Source of the DNA: Cryobacterium breve
Lineage (GTDB): Bacteria > Actinomycetota > Actinomycetes > Actinomycetales > Microbacteriaceae
DNA: 64,000 nt
Assembly (NCBI RefSeq): GCF_027594785.1
Contig: NZ_CP075584.1
Span: 186,001 to 250,000, forward strand
Direction: 5' to 3'
The first letter of the stretch is position 1, and each line of letters starts with the position of its first letter. Position numbers and translations under genes: made by a program. Positions 1-8,741 of this stretch are shown here, piece by piece. The notes beneath the pieces are model-generated. The model saw only the letters and a program-made list of their open reading frames with translations. It was not told where the DNA came from and did not search any database.

Positions 1-380
1 CACGTGAAGCGTCTGAGATGTACTCCGGTGCTGTAGTTAATCGACGACAGGCAGTGGCTTTGCTTCAAAACCCACGCCTCACGGTGTACGAAAATGAAGC
101 CGCCTATTTGTCCTGCAATTTCCTTGCCAGACAAGCTCTCTGCCTAAATACTGAGAGCCAGGCCACCGCTCCGAGTCTCGAGCGGTGCAAGGCCGGCTGC
201 ATGAACATCAGTCGAACGGACGAACAGGCCAATTCGATGCGGAAGGAAGCATTGAATCTCGCCGAGCAGGCGGACTCGGGCCTCCTACCTGAACCGATCT
301 CGAATCGGTTGCGATCACATTCCGAGAATATGTTGTCGGTCGTTAAACGGCACGAAGACGAAAGAGTCTTTCGAGAATGA
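1..380 (+). CDS. C-terminal part of probable tyrosine recombinase/integrase (partial at window edge)
   Basis: The frame is open to the left edge (first full codon at base 3), so the start of the gene lies outside the window. The visible 126 residues contain the spaced cysteines C-N-F, A-L-C-L, C-K-A-G-C-M-N-I and a following T-D-E. This pattern resembles the C-terminal cysteine-rich tail of large actinobacterial site-specific recombinases of the Tn554 TnpA/TnpB type. The catalytic R-H-R-Y region would be upstream and is not visible. The gene overlaps the next one by 4 bases (ATGA), so they are translationally coupled. The family call is inference from the tail and the neighbour. Confidence 0.55.
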   Translation, partial: REASEMYSGAVVNRRQAVALLQNPRLTVYENEAAYLSCNFLARQALCLNTESQATAPSLERCKAGCMNISRTDEQANSMRKEALNLAEQADSGLLPEPISNRLRSHSENMLSVVKRHEDERVFRE

Positions 381-778
381 GCACGTCAGAACGACAGCTC
401 ATTCGCGCTGCGATGGAACGTCTATTGGCAGGTGACCCGATCCGCTCCGACGGAGCGCTCACCATCGTCAGCCTCGCCGAAGAGGCCGGTCTCAAGCGCC
501 ATTATTTAACGCATAAACACACCGACCTTCGCGACGAGTTTTATGCCCGAGTAAGAGCTCAAGGCAAGGTTCCAGAGAGCGAAGTCAAGCTGAGGCAGCA
601 ACTGAAGGGAGTGGAAGCTCGACTCGAAGCTGCCAGACGGCAGCTGCAGGTTGCTACACAGGAGCGTGATGCCCTCCTACGTCTAAACAACCTGCTGGCA
701 ACCGAAAATCGACAGCTGACTGCAGCGCATCGAGAACCAAACTCGATTATTCCATTCAACTCGAGACGGGATCGATGA
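377..778 (+). CDS. TnpC/DUF6262-like recombinase accessory protein
   Basis: A 133-residue protein with a predicted helix-turn-helix in residues 1-60 (segment L-A-E-E-A-G-L-K-R-H-Y-L) and a long charged coiled coil in residues 70-120. This two-part layout is typical of the small accessory protein encoded last in three-gene recombinase modules of the Tn554/TnpABC type. It starts on the ATGA overlap with the upstream recombinase end, which supports one transcript. It probably binds DNA ends or the recombinase. No catalytic residues are visible. A plain DNA-binding regulator is the alternative. Confidence 0.6.
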   Translation: MSTSERQLIRAAMERLLAGDPIRSDGALTIVSLAEEAGLKRHYLTHKHTDLRDEFYARVRAQGKVPESEVKLRQQLKGVEARLEAARRQLQVATQERDALLRLNNLLATENRQLTAAHREPNSIIPFNSRRDR

Positions 779-899
779 CCCTCCAGAGGTTGAGCGCCGA
801 GACGAGCCGTTGCCATCAATTTGCACGTTGAATCCGCGGGTGCCAACCAGGGCTTTCCAGGCTACTGAGCGAAGGCGGCGTGCGGTCGTGGGGTACGCA

Positions 900-2572
900 C
901 TAGCGCTGGTTCGGTAGGGGGAGACGAAGTTGCTTGTCCTCGTCAGGGATTGCGTCTTCCTGGTCCTGAAGCAGATCGATCAGATAGATGTAGGAAGCGC
1001 GTGCTACCCGAAGAGACTGGTGGGTGGCCTCGATAAGCGAATCGGCGTCGACGCTACTGTGGGCTAGAGCGGTGATTCCAGTCGGAGCGTGATGCGTTAC
1101 GTGTACAAGCCGGTGCGTGCCGGCATTTCGAAGTGCCTTGGCGTCAGGATAAAGACCCGCTGGGTCCATGTCGAACGCGACTTCAGCCAAGGCAACGGCG
1201 CCGCTTGTGAGTCGGACTGGAAGTGGCAGTCCGTCTCTTAGCTGATCCTCGCCGGGCTTCCGCCAGTAGCTGTTGAAGTTAACCCGCTGCGGTGGGATGC
1301 CAGATTTGAAATGGTCGTTCGCAGCGACTGCTATCTTGTCGAGCAAGTCAAGGTGGCGCGTTGCGCGAGGATGAGCTGAGCGGAGGGTTCACCATAGATG
1401 GAGAGGTCCAAGGTATTCGCGTATGTTCCAGAGTCCGTGGGATGCTGTGCGTAAAGGGACTCTGCCAGCAACCGCTCGCCTTCGTAAGCGAGCCGTCGCG
1501 CAACCAAGTACTCCGCTTTGAGGACGTTCATTGACATAAAGATCGTCGGTGGATCTGGCTCCCCGATGCCCACGGTTACTGATTCGACCATTGCGCTGTC
1601 CCAGTGTGGGTCATCTGAGCCCAGCCCCTCGACGGCCATGGTCAGGGCCAAACGGTGTCGTTTGATCCACTGCTGATATTGATCCAGCGGGTCACCATCA
1701 TGGGAGGTATGGCCAGTGCTGCCGGAGGGCGGAAGCGCGTCCCAGCGACGGGCCACGTTTTCGCCGGCGACTTCGACAGTACGAGACCGGTGGCGTTGCG
1801 CTTGCAGTCGATAATTGTCGTAGACGGCCGCGTAGTGTCCGCCCAGACCACGGCCGCGAGCGCTGCGAGTTCGCAGAAGTTCTGCGGCGTTGCCCGCCGC
1901 ATTCCCATTTGTCGGATCTGCCTCCAAGGCCTCTACAAATACCTGGTAGGCCTCTAACCACCGGCCGGAATGGTCAAGCATGTTGGCAAGATTGCACAAC
2001 GCGCGTCCGCGGGTGTCGTGGTTCGTCCCCGAATACCCGACTGACGCGTACAGTGCCCGCGTCGTCCTCAGACTTTCACGGTCCCTGATCGCGAAAAGTC
2101 CCTGGGGTTGCGATGCGGAGGTTGCGCGCCAAACCGCTAGATCCATTTCATGCAGGGCGGAGAGCCCGTTTGCAATGTTGTACTCAAGTTGTTCACGTAT
2201 CTCGGGGTAAAGATCCCTGAGTAGCGCGTCTCGAGCGCATTGAATGCCGCTCTCGACTGCAGGGCGGTTGGCGCGGTCGCTGCCGAGGTTGATTAGCAAT
2301 GAAGCGGAACTAAATTTCAGCTGCGACCATTGCGGTCCGCTAAGGTCACCGCGCACGAGAGCGGAATCCGCGTCTGCAGAGAAGGACTCCAGCTGCACGA
2401 TTGTGCCGGTGTGTCTTGCAGCGGACGATCTCGCTAGTGTGTCGCGTCGTTGCTTCCAAATGCTTGGCAGTTGATTACTATTCGAGACCACTGCGTTCCT
2501 TTCACCAATCTTCAACCGTAGCGACTCGAGGGTCGATGGGGTCGACTCTGCATCGAGTAGAGAATCAAACAA
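900..2572 (-). CDS. TPR protein with C-terminal LA2681-type HEPN domain (frameshifted near 1349-1354)
   Basis: Two overlapping frames on the minus strand form one protein of about 557 residues. The first (2572 to 1331) has TPR-like helices at about residues 190-240 (A-L-C-N-L-A-N-M-L-D, then E-A-L-E-A-D-P). The second (1346 to 900) continues with L-D-K-I-A and F-K-S-G-I, a layout known from LA2681-like HEPN proteins. Adding one G near 1349-1354 joins them as A-T-L-D-L-L-D-K-I-A. HEPN domains are often RNases in defence or toxin systems, but a clear R-x4-6-H motif is not certain here. The start is TTG at 2572 behind AGGGA. The frameshift could be a sequencing error or real inactivation. Confidence 0.6.
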
Positions 2573-2650
2573 GCTGCTTCCCTAGTCGGGTTGTGGCGGC
2601 GGAGCCATGAACCATTGCCGAACATTCCGAAATCGAATATGGTGCCGACG

Positions 2651-2779
2651 ATGGAATCGGACTTCTTGTGGGCGAAACCCAACTGCCAGCGATGCCTCGT
2701 TCCCGCGGTCTTCGCGGGAACGGTCGCCGCCCCCTACTGGTGTTGCCCGAGTTGCGGACTTGTGTGGCTTTCCTCTTAA
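2651..2779 (+). CDS. small zinc-ribbon-like protein (42 aa)
   Basis: A short frame starting at ATG 2651 encodes about 42 residues with two CxxC pairs, C-Q-R-C and C-P-S-C, about 21 residues apart, as in a zinc ribbon. It lies between two minus-strand genes in a stretch that otherwise has no gene. No good ribosome binding site is seen and an earlier in-frame start at 2591 is possible. The Cys pairs are the only argument that it is real. Confidence 0.35.
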   Translation: MESDFLWAKPNCQRCLVPAVFAGTVAAPYWCCPSCGLVWLSS

Positions 2780-2805
2780 GGACTAAGTCGGGGCGGCGGT
2801 AAGGA

Positions 2806-4188
2806 TCAGCTCGGCCTGGTGTGCCGCGCACGGGCGTAACGAGAATGAGCTCCACGCGGAAGCCATCGAGCCGTGCGCGTCGGAACCGGACCCAGTCGCT
2901 GAAAGCGACCGGAAAAGTGAGAGGTGCGTTCAGGTGCAGGTTCAGTTGGAAGTGGAAAATCTCGAATTTCGGCTTTGGCAGCAGAGTTCAAAGCCGCTAG
3001 GCCAGCAACACTGTTGCGGAGGGACGGCAATTGTCCGATTTCGGTCTTGAGTATTGTCAAGGGAGACCTCAACTGTATGGACCAGGCGCTGACCAGTATT
3101 GCGCTCTGGACGACGGCAGCTGCCCAGAAACCGAATGCGAGAGCAGGGACTATCGACAGAGAGAGAAGGCAGCCGACACTAATTGAAAGCCATTTGGCGC
3201 GACTACCTCGCTGACCGTTCCGGGCTGCGACCAAGGCACGTTCCATAGCGGACCAAACGATTCTTGATCCGATTGCGAATAGTGCAGCGTCCACCAAGGG
3301 AGCCGTGACTAAAATTCGAATCAACGCATTAACCTCGGTCGGGAGGCTTCCTGTCACGGCCGAAAACATGCACGATGCGTAGAACAGCGCGAAGACAACA
3401 AATGTGATGACCCACGCTAAACGTCGGGCGGGTGCACCTGTCTCCTTCTGAATCCATTTGAGGCTCGCATCGTTCAACGTGCGCGGGTTCGAGCTGCCGC
3501 CCTCCGAGCTAATCCACGTGGACTGCCATGATTGCCGATGCCTAGCTCCCACGTCGAATCGTTCTCTTTCCACCGTTGCAAGTGCCATGACTTCTGCAGG
3601 TGATTTCGTGCTCGCGGACGCCAAGAGGACGAAGACCCAAGCGATACCTGCAACTATTGATGCCATTTCCAGGGCTTGAAATGACGCCTCGTTTGGCTTA
3701 GTAGTGGCCTGCACCGCATTGACGAGCGCTCCGATTCCAATGAAGGCAGTAAATATCGACACCACTAGAAGGGTTTCAGAGATGATCAACACGGATCCTT
3801 GCGTCCGTGTTGACATTTCGGCTTGTCCTGGGCGATCAATTGAGCGATTGCCCGGACCCTCGGAGCGGAGAATAGTTGGCTTCTCCGCCAACACGAGGCC
3901 GACAATTACTGCTGCAAGTGCAGAGACGGCGACGAGTGCGGCGCTCGGGTCGATTCCGATGACGGCTGGGGTTTGCGTTGCCAGCGATATCTCTAGGCCG
4001 TAACAGGCTGCCGAAAGTACCGATGCAACCAAAACGACCGCTCCCGCCTTCTTGACGATCTCGTGTTTTGCGTCCAAGACGGGCGTTAGGGCGGATGCAT
4101 CCCTATCCCTCGTGGCCGTTGCGCGCCGTGCAACTTGAGGCACGGCGCGAGAGCCGTTTCTTGCAGAAAACGGTGCTTGGTGACGCAT
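2806..4188 (-). CDS. unknown integral membrane protein (460 aa)
   Basis: I do not recognise the family. The protein has a basic N-terminus of about 40 residues, then about eight hydrophobic segments in two groups (roughly residues 48-105 and 130-200, then 260-370). Between them is a soluble stretch of about 60 residues rich in S, R and W. The C-terminal 80 residues are soluble and Arg/Pro-rich, and the last part (near 2,810-2,900) may be read in a wrong frame. Codon use is island-like. It is flanked by a TPR-HEPN gene and an XRE regulator region, so a defence or membrane-effector role is possible but unsupported. Confidence 0.5.
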   Translation of the reverse strand: MRHQAPFSARNGSRAVPQVARRATATRDRDASALTPVLDAKHEIVKKAGAVVLVASVLSAACYGLEISLATQTPAVIGIDPSAALVAVSALAAVIVGLVLAEKPTILRSEGPGNRSIDRPGQAEMSTRTQGSVLIISETLLVVSIFTAFIGIGALVNAVQATTKPNEASFQALEMASIVAGIAWVFVLLASASTKSPAEVMALATVERERFDVGARHRQSWQSTWISSEGGSSNPRTLNDASLKWIQKETGAPARRLAWVITFVVFALFYASCMFSAVTGSLPTEVNALIRILVTAPLVDAALFAIGSRIVWSAMERALVAARNGQRGSRAKWLSISVGCLLSLSIVPALAFGFWAAAVVQSAILVSAWSIQLRSPLTILKTEIGQLPSLRNSVAGLAALNSAAKAEIRDFPLPTEPAPERTSHFSGRFQRLGPVPTRTARWLPRGAHSRYARARHTRPS

Positions 4189-4354
4189 TTATGCCCCTAA
4201 TGCGCGCCAATTTGTGAGCGCACATCCTGAGTATGACTTTCGGACGGGCCCTCGAAAGATTGAATGCGCGCCTTGAGTACCCCCACTCTGGGAATTGATT
4301 GGACCTGATTCCCTAGGACGGTTCTAGGTTTGCCAGCGCCAAAGCCGCTCGTCG

Positions 4355-4939
4355 TTAAAAGTTGGCGATGCCAACGCACGTCTCGTTGAGGCCGAGCCCG
4401 GGTGACTGAGGGGTCTTAAATTTGGCGCCCTCAGTCCTGCTGGCTGGATCCAGTACTTGGGGACGCGCAGCGTGCGTGTCCCTGTTCGTGAGGCCTTTGA
4501 AGGCCATGACCCAGGCGTATGCAACCGCGTAATACTCGTCCCGGACAGATTGCTCGAGCCCATCCCAAATTGGGAAGTAACCCCCGCTCGCACCGTTCAA
4601 CACCCCCGCGTGAGCCCTTGCGAGGTCTCTCACCATGCCCCAGTCAGCGGGATCCGCAATCTCACTGACTAGTGCCTCCCAATGGAATCCGCCCCGCAGC
4701 CCCTGCTGAGCCCGAGCTGCGTCGTCAAGGTTCGGTTCGAGTCGAGTGGGTTCACCAAAAGTCCGTACCGATAGGCGGACGATGCCGACGTTCACCTGCA
4801 AAAGGAAAGCGACGAGTTCGGACGCGAAGCATTCAGGCTTCGCGCCCTCGGGCACGATTGCGACCTCGTCGAGCTCAGGCAGCCACACGACGGCACGGTC
4901 AGAAGCGTGCGCGATGATCGCTTGAATGCGTTGAGCCAT
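4355..4939 (-). CDS. unknown protein (194 aa) divergent from XRE regulator
   Basis: A soluble protein of unknown family. The longer frame to 5122 would overlap the divergent regulator; ATG 4939 is preferred because AGGGG lies 7 bases upstream. The middle is rich in aromatic residues and contains D-W-G-M-V-R-D-L-A-R-A-H, then Y-Y-A-V-A-Y-A-W-V-M-A-F. The strong helical character is reminiscent of abortive-infection or HEPN-like helical domains, but no motif is decisive. The region between it and the regulator holds a palindrome, so the pair may be co-regulated. Confidence 0.5.
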   Translation of the reverse strand: MAQRIQAIIAHASDRAVVWLPELDEVAIVPEGAKPECFASELVAFLLQVNVGIVRLSVRTFGEPTRLEPNLDDAARAQQGLRGGFHWEALVSEIADPADWGMVRDLARAHAGVLNGASGGYFPIWDGLEQSVRDEYYAVAYAWVMAFKGLTNRDTHAARPQVLDPASRTEGAKFKTPQSPGLGLNETCVGIANF

Positions 4940-5008
4940 TGAAACCCCTGACATTCCATGCTGCCTGGAGATCTGTGAGCCAATTCGTGCTGTAGGCACT
5001 ACAAAAGT

Positions 5009-5029
5009 TTGCCACATATATGTTGCCAC
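5009..5029. promoter_or_regulatory. candidate operator between divergent genes
   Basis: An AT-rich palindrome ACATATATGT (5014-5023) is flanked by two direct copies of TTGCCAC in the divergent interval between the unknown gene at 4939 and the XRE regulator at 5057. Its position suits autoregulation by the XRE protein. No direct proof. Confidence 0.3.
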
Positions 5030-5056
5030 GGGTTGTAATTCCACGGCCAGTGTTGA

Positions 5057-5338
5057 TTGGTGCCTATTCCTCGTGTTTCCGATGAAGACGCGTGGGCACT
5101 TTACGCCAGAGCCATAGGCCACCGAGTTCGGGCCGCGCGAGAACGCAAGGGCTTGTCACAAGATAGGGCTGCAGCGGAAAGCGGCATAAGCCGTACTCAT
5201 TTTCAACGCATTGAGCAAGGCATGGGGAATGGGTCGGCTGCGAATCCTTCACTTCGGACGTTTGCGCGCATCGCGTCTGCCCTGGGCGTGGAAGCGAGGG
5301 AGCTGCTACCACCGAGCAATGTAGGCGAGGATGGCTAA
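5057..5338 (+). CDS. XRE-family helix-turn-helix regulator
   Basis: A 93-residue protein with a classic Cro/C1-type HTH at residues 20-80: R-A-A-R-E-R-K-G-L-S-Q, A-A-E-S-G-I-S-R, F-Q-R-I-E-Q-G, and then S-L-R-T-F-A-R-I-A-S-A-L-G-V. It starts at TTG 5057 or GTG 5060, with no clear ribosome binding site, so it may be leaderless. Its stop codon overlaps the proposed ATG of the next gene (ATGGCTAA). It probably represses its own promoter and the divergent gene. Confidence 0.8.
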   Translation: MVPIPRVSDEDAWALYARAIGHRVRAARERKGLSQDRAAAESGISRTHFQRIEQGMGNGSAANPSLRTFARIASALGVEARELLPPSNVGEDG

Positions 5339-5727
5339 ATAAGCATTCCTCCGGTCGGAAGAAGTCAGGGAACGTATCCGCACGGATCGCAAAGGAGCTC
5401 AACGATCCCCGCTCACTCACTTTGGGGTTATCTCACAGTGAACCGGCCACGTGCCCGGCATGCGCCGCACAAGGCACGGTGGAGGGGGAGGAGGCGCTGA
5501 AAAGCCGATGGGAGACTGATCCGTTCATCGATGTGGACCGCGACGGCGATCCGATCTACCAAATTTACGTTTGGCTGGAGATTGCATCTGAGTATTTCAG
5601 CTGTAATAACTGTCGCCTTGTCCTAGATGGGGCCGACTTTATCAACCTCACAGAGCTACCACAGTCATTTGAAGTTGAGGGTTCGGACGACGACATCGAA
5701 TTCGAGTCTGAATACGGCAACGACTAG
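5332..5727 (+). CDS. zinc-ribbon-like acidic protein, N-terminus frameshifted
   Basis: The frame ending at 5727 carries two Cys pairs (C-P-A-C and C-N-N-C) and a very acidic tail. The same frame is open upstream as K-H-S-S-G-R-K-K-S-G-N-V and A-R-I-A-K-E-L-N-D-P but has no usable start codon there. ATG 5332 overlaps the XRE stop and gives M-A-K-stop. Removing one A from the AAA at 5338-5340 gives M-A-N-K-H-S-S-G in frame with the rest. I therefore infer one protein of about 131 residues coupled to the XRE regulator. The minimal alternative is a 101-residue protein from TTG 5422. Function unknown. Confidence 0.5.
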   Translation, partial: WLNKHSSGRKKSGNVSARIAKELNDPRSLTLGLSHSEPATCPACAAQGTVEGEEALKSRWETDPFIDVDRDGDPIYQIYVWLEIASEYFSCNNCRLVLDGADFINLTELPQSFEVEGSDDDIEFESEYGND

Positions 5728-5939
5728 CTGTACTGGATTGACCGCAAGGGCGCCCAGTCAAGTTCGGGCAGGGCCTTTGGCCTCTAGCCTCGTTGCGTGT
5801 GCTTCGACGGAGAGGCCAGAGCGCGTGCGCTTCAAGCGAGCAATCGTGCGCGGGTGTTAGGAGAGACGACTTCGAAAGTGCGAGTTGCCTTGACGATAGC
5901 TGTGCCAGCGGCGCTGTAGATTCACCGTGGGGGTAAAAC

Positions 5940-6608
5940 ATGAGAAGCGCATCTTGGGATCAGAATCTGCAGGATCTTGCAGAATACGTGAGCGTCAATG
6001 GCCATATGCCGAAGAAGAACGACCGCGTCCTACAGGACACGGAGACGCTACGCCTGGCAAACTTCGCGGCAGGTCAGCGAAGACGGCGTAGTGGGCTTTC
6101 GCCGGAGCAGGAAGCGGCCTTGGAGGCAATCCCCGGCTTCGCTTGGTCACCTGGGCCCGATGCGTGGAACGCAAATGTCCAGGATTTTGGGACATTCTTT
6201 CTCGAGCACAAGAAAGTGCCGACGACACCGTCAGCCGATCCGCGCGAAGTTAGGCTTGCAGTGTGGGCAGGCGAACAAAGGGCGCTCCGGCGCGGGAACG
6301 GTACTCGCAACCCTCCGTCGGCCGAGCGGCAAGCGCAACTGGAGAACGTTCCAGGGTGGGAATGGGAACCAGTCGCTCACAAGCTGAATGCGAGAGTCGA
6401 AGAACTCGCGGCGTTTATTACACGCGAGGGGCGCCCGCCGCGCCGACCGAAGTCGCCGTCGCGGGCTTCGTTGAGTGCCACGCAATTCGCGGAGTCCTCA
6501 CTCTCAACGTGGCTGAGTAATCAACGACAGAGGGAACGGCAAGGAAAGTTGGACTCCGAATTACGGGCTCGCATAGAACGGATTCTGGGGAAGCCACTCA
6601 ATCCGTAG
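5940..6608 (+). CDS. helicase-associated-domain repeat protein
   Basis: 222 residues with three helicase-associated (HA) repeats: about residues 5-72, 73-148 and 149-220. Each has W-x-x-N-L/V-x-D/E, a G-x-x-P segment, a central W/F-A-x-x-Q-R and an ending like P-G-F-A-W or P-G-W-E-W. HA domains normally follow a SNF2-type helicase, but no helicase motor is present here. GTGGGGGTAAAAC precedes ATG 5940. It could be a stand-alone nucleic-acid-binding protein or a helicase remnant. The family call is fairly sure, the role is unknown. Confidence 0.7.
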   Translation: MRSASWDQNLQDLAEYVSVNGHMPKKNDRVLQDTETLRLANFAAGQRRRRSGLSPEQEAALEAIPGFAWSPGPDAWNANVQDFGTFFLEHKKVPTTPSADPREVRLAVWAGEQRALRRGNGTRNPPSAERQAQLENVPGWEWEPVAHKLNARVEELAAFITREGRPPRRPKSPSRASLSATQFAESSLSTWLSNQRQRERQGKLDSELRARIERILGKPLNP

Positions 6609-6801
6609 GTTGGCTAGTCCGCATCTCGCAACGGGCCTTGGTTGTGGCGGGGTACTTGAGGAGAGCTTTGGTTGTGTGGTCTCCGATATGAGGCAGTGCG
6701 CCAGTATTTTTGTGGAGTTGCAGTGGCTTCTCGAATGTCGGCGGTCGTCGATAGGTTCAAGGCAGCCCCCCATAGAGCGGGCGTAACGAAAGGCGCATCC
6801 C

Positions 6802-7318
6802 TTGTCGATACCCGTTGAACTCCGCGAAGTGGCGTCACAGATGAATAACCGCATTTTGCTTGAGCCCGGATGGCGAAGCGAGGCGAACCACCGTCAGCCG
6901 TTCTGGGTGGGACGACTTCTGACTGCCTTAGTTCTGGCAGTCGACAAGGAGTCGGTGGAGTACGTCAGCGGTCGCCTAACGCGCGAAGACGAAAGGCTTG
7001 ATGCCGAGCTAGTAATCTTCACCAAGAGCTTCCTTGTTCATGCCAAAGTTGCCGGTGGTACCGGGGACTCCGAATCCGAGGCCACTCATCAGGTGGAGAT
7101 TAGGCGTCGAAGCGACCTGGTGAGCGTCACGATTGCCGCCACCGAACAAGTCTTCAGGCTCCGATTCGTTCGACCTATGGCCGGGCGATTTCCAGCTTGG
7201 GCTTGCATACCAGGGAGGCCTCCTACTGAAATTGCCATTCGAGCGCATCGATAACCGCACGGGTCGCACAGAGCACGAAGCCCTAGCCGTGTCCCTTCGT
7301 GAGGACCTGCGGGCTTAG
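6802..7318 (+). CDS. unknown island protein, frame broken by CAGGCTC at 7155-7161
   Basis: Two overlapping frames, 6802-7254 and one ending at 7318, join if one G is removed from CAGGCTCC at 7155-7161, giving E-Q-V-F-S-S-D-S-F-D-L-W-P-G-D. The product would be about 171 residues. It starts at TTG 6802 with AAAGG upstream; ATG 6841 is an alternative. The family is not recognised. It looks beta-rich and contains no catalytic motif that I can see. The lesion is the same one found in many core genes. Confidence 0.5.
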
Positions 7319-7431
7319 GTTTGGACGCCGTTGCAAGTAGGGCAAGACAGCCTCTTACTCGACAGCCGGTGGGGGGACCGCTGCCGACGCCAAATCCGGC
7401 TATTTAGCGAAGCGGGAGCTAGAGTTCGCAC

Positions 7432-8154
7432 ATGAGCGCCACCCCAGAGAAAGCCAAGGCGTGGAGCCTAGCTGGAACAATTGTTGAGGCAGCAGTGTCT
7501 GTCGTGCCAGTCTTCGGCGGTCCGGCAGCCGTGGTGACGAATCGACTATTCAACATGCCGATTCAACAACGCAACGACCGAATCATGACGGCCATTCAAG
7601 CGGACATTGCGACCCTGATGCAGCAATTCGACTCATTCGTGCCCGACGAAGTTTTGAGCTCGGAAGAGTTTATGGCCGCCCTGCATCGCAGCTTCCGAGC
7701 TGCCCAGGAAACTTCTAGCGACGACAAACGAAAGCTTCTCAGAAATGCTCTTCTGAATGGGTACGTCCTGGTAGAAGCGCGCCCGAGGGCTGACGTGTTT
7801 CTTCAACTCATTTCACGTTATGAGGTGGGTCACATCGTCGTGTTGCGTGCTATTCAAACGCTCATGGCGGGTCGGACAGAAGCCTTAGGAGACGCGCAAA
7901 CGCTGGTTCAACGTCACCTTGCTGCACGCGGGCAGACGGCTGAAGTGCCGGGGTGTTTTCGAGCTTTGATCAACGACGGCCTTGTGTTCGTCATTACCGA
8001 AAACGAGGTCTATGAACAGGGAGGGCCTCCTGCGCGGTTTGGCAGTCCCATTGCAAAACAGGTGACTCGCACTACAAAATGGCACAACATCACAGAGGAA
8101 GGGATTTCTTTTCTAGAATTCCTGGAGGATCCTTTGTTGAAATACCCCGACTAG
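7432..8154 (+). CDS. unknown protein with hydrophobic N-terminal segment
   Basis: 240 residues. Residues 12-37 are a Gly/Val/Pro-rich hydrophobic stretch (V-S-V-V-P-V-F-G-G-P-A-A-V-V), followed by a helical domain with a D-D-K-R-K-L-L-R-N-A-L motif near residue 98. N-terminal segments of this kind occur in several defence-associated proteins of unknown mechanism that carry a membrane-active hairpin. The C-terminus may hold a winged-helix-like region ending I-T-E-E-G-I-S-F-L-E-F-L. The family is not recognised and the defence idea is inference from the setting. Confidence 0.6.
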   Translation: MSATPEKAKAWSLAGTIVEAAVSVVPVFGGPAAVVTNRLFNMPIQQRNDRIMTAIQADIATLMQQFDSFVPDEVLSSEEFMAALHRSFRAAQETSSDDKRKLLRNALLNGYVLVEARPRADVFLQLISRYEVGHIVVLRAIQTLMAGRTEALGDAQTLVQRHLAARGQTAEVPGCFRALINDGLVFVITENEVYEQGGPPARFGSPIAKQVTRTTKWHNITEEGISFLEFLEDPLLKYPD

Positions 8155-8315
8155 GAGCCGCTGCACTGACAACAGTCGGAATTCGATCTCGCGAGTGCTC
8201 GACCACCTTCTCGTCACGGGAGTAGTCGCAGCATGTTGAGTGTCAGTATCGTCTCCATGGGACATAGTGACTTCCAAACGGTTCTCCCCGGCGCACTTAG
8301 CCGGCGAAAGGCTTC

Positions 8316-8741
8316 ATGACAGACGCTGACCGGTCGCGGGTGAAGGAGGAAGGCATAGTGCAGGCGGAAACTCTTTGGCGACAAATTGAGTCGAAATGGG
8401 GTCTACTCAACGTCATTGACGTATTGAATGTGCTCCATCTCGCCAAAGGCGACGAGGACGAGCTTGCTCGGATGCGAGCTGAAGGTCGCCTTCTCGCCTT
8501 CAAACGTGGAGGTGAGTGGGCATACCCGGAGTTCCAGTTTCAAGCTGAATCTGGACTCATCGAACCGGTCATCACCGACCTCATCCAACTCGCGAGCCAA
8601 TTGAACTGGGTGAATGAAGAGCTCGTTATCTGGCTTTGCTCGCCTTCCGGGTACTTTGGCGGAGATCTGCCCATTGAACATCTGCACGGTCCCGAGGACT
8701 TGCTCGAGAAGGCTCGAAAAGAATGGACTGTTGAGTGGTGA
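8316..8741 (+). CDS. antitoxin-like protein (MbcA/ParS/Xre-type C-terminus)
   Basis: 141 residues. An N-terminal helical part is followed by a segment with G-R-L-L-A-F-K-R-G-G-E-W-A-Y-P and F-Q-F, then a C-terminal W-L-C-S-P-S-G-Y-F-G-G and a tail ending L-L-E-K-A-R-K-E-W. This order resembles Xre/MbcA/ParS toxin-binding antitoxins. It overlaps the following HAD gene by 7 bases. No RES toxin is adjacent, so the partner would have to be the HAD or PLD protein. The family call is moderate. Confidence 0.45.
   Translation: MTDADRSRVKEEGIVQAETLWRQIESKWGLLNVIDVLNVLHLAKGDEDELARMRAEGRLLAFKRGGEWAYPEFQFQAESGLIEPVITDLIQLASQLNWVNEELVIWLCSPSGYFGGDLPIEHLHGPEDLLEKARKEWTVEW

Noticed and set aside
8706..8714. 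AAGGCTC near the end of the antitoxin-like gene as an artefact site
   Set aside because: The frame through it gives a natural ending L-L-E-K-A-R-K-E-W, so no repair is needed.
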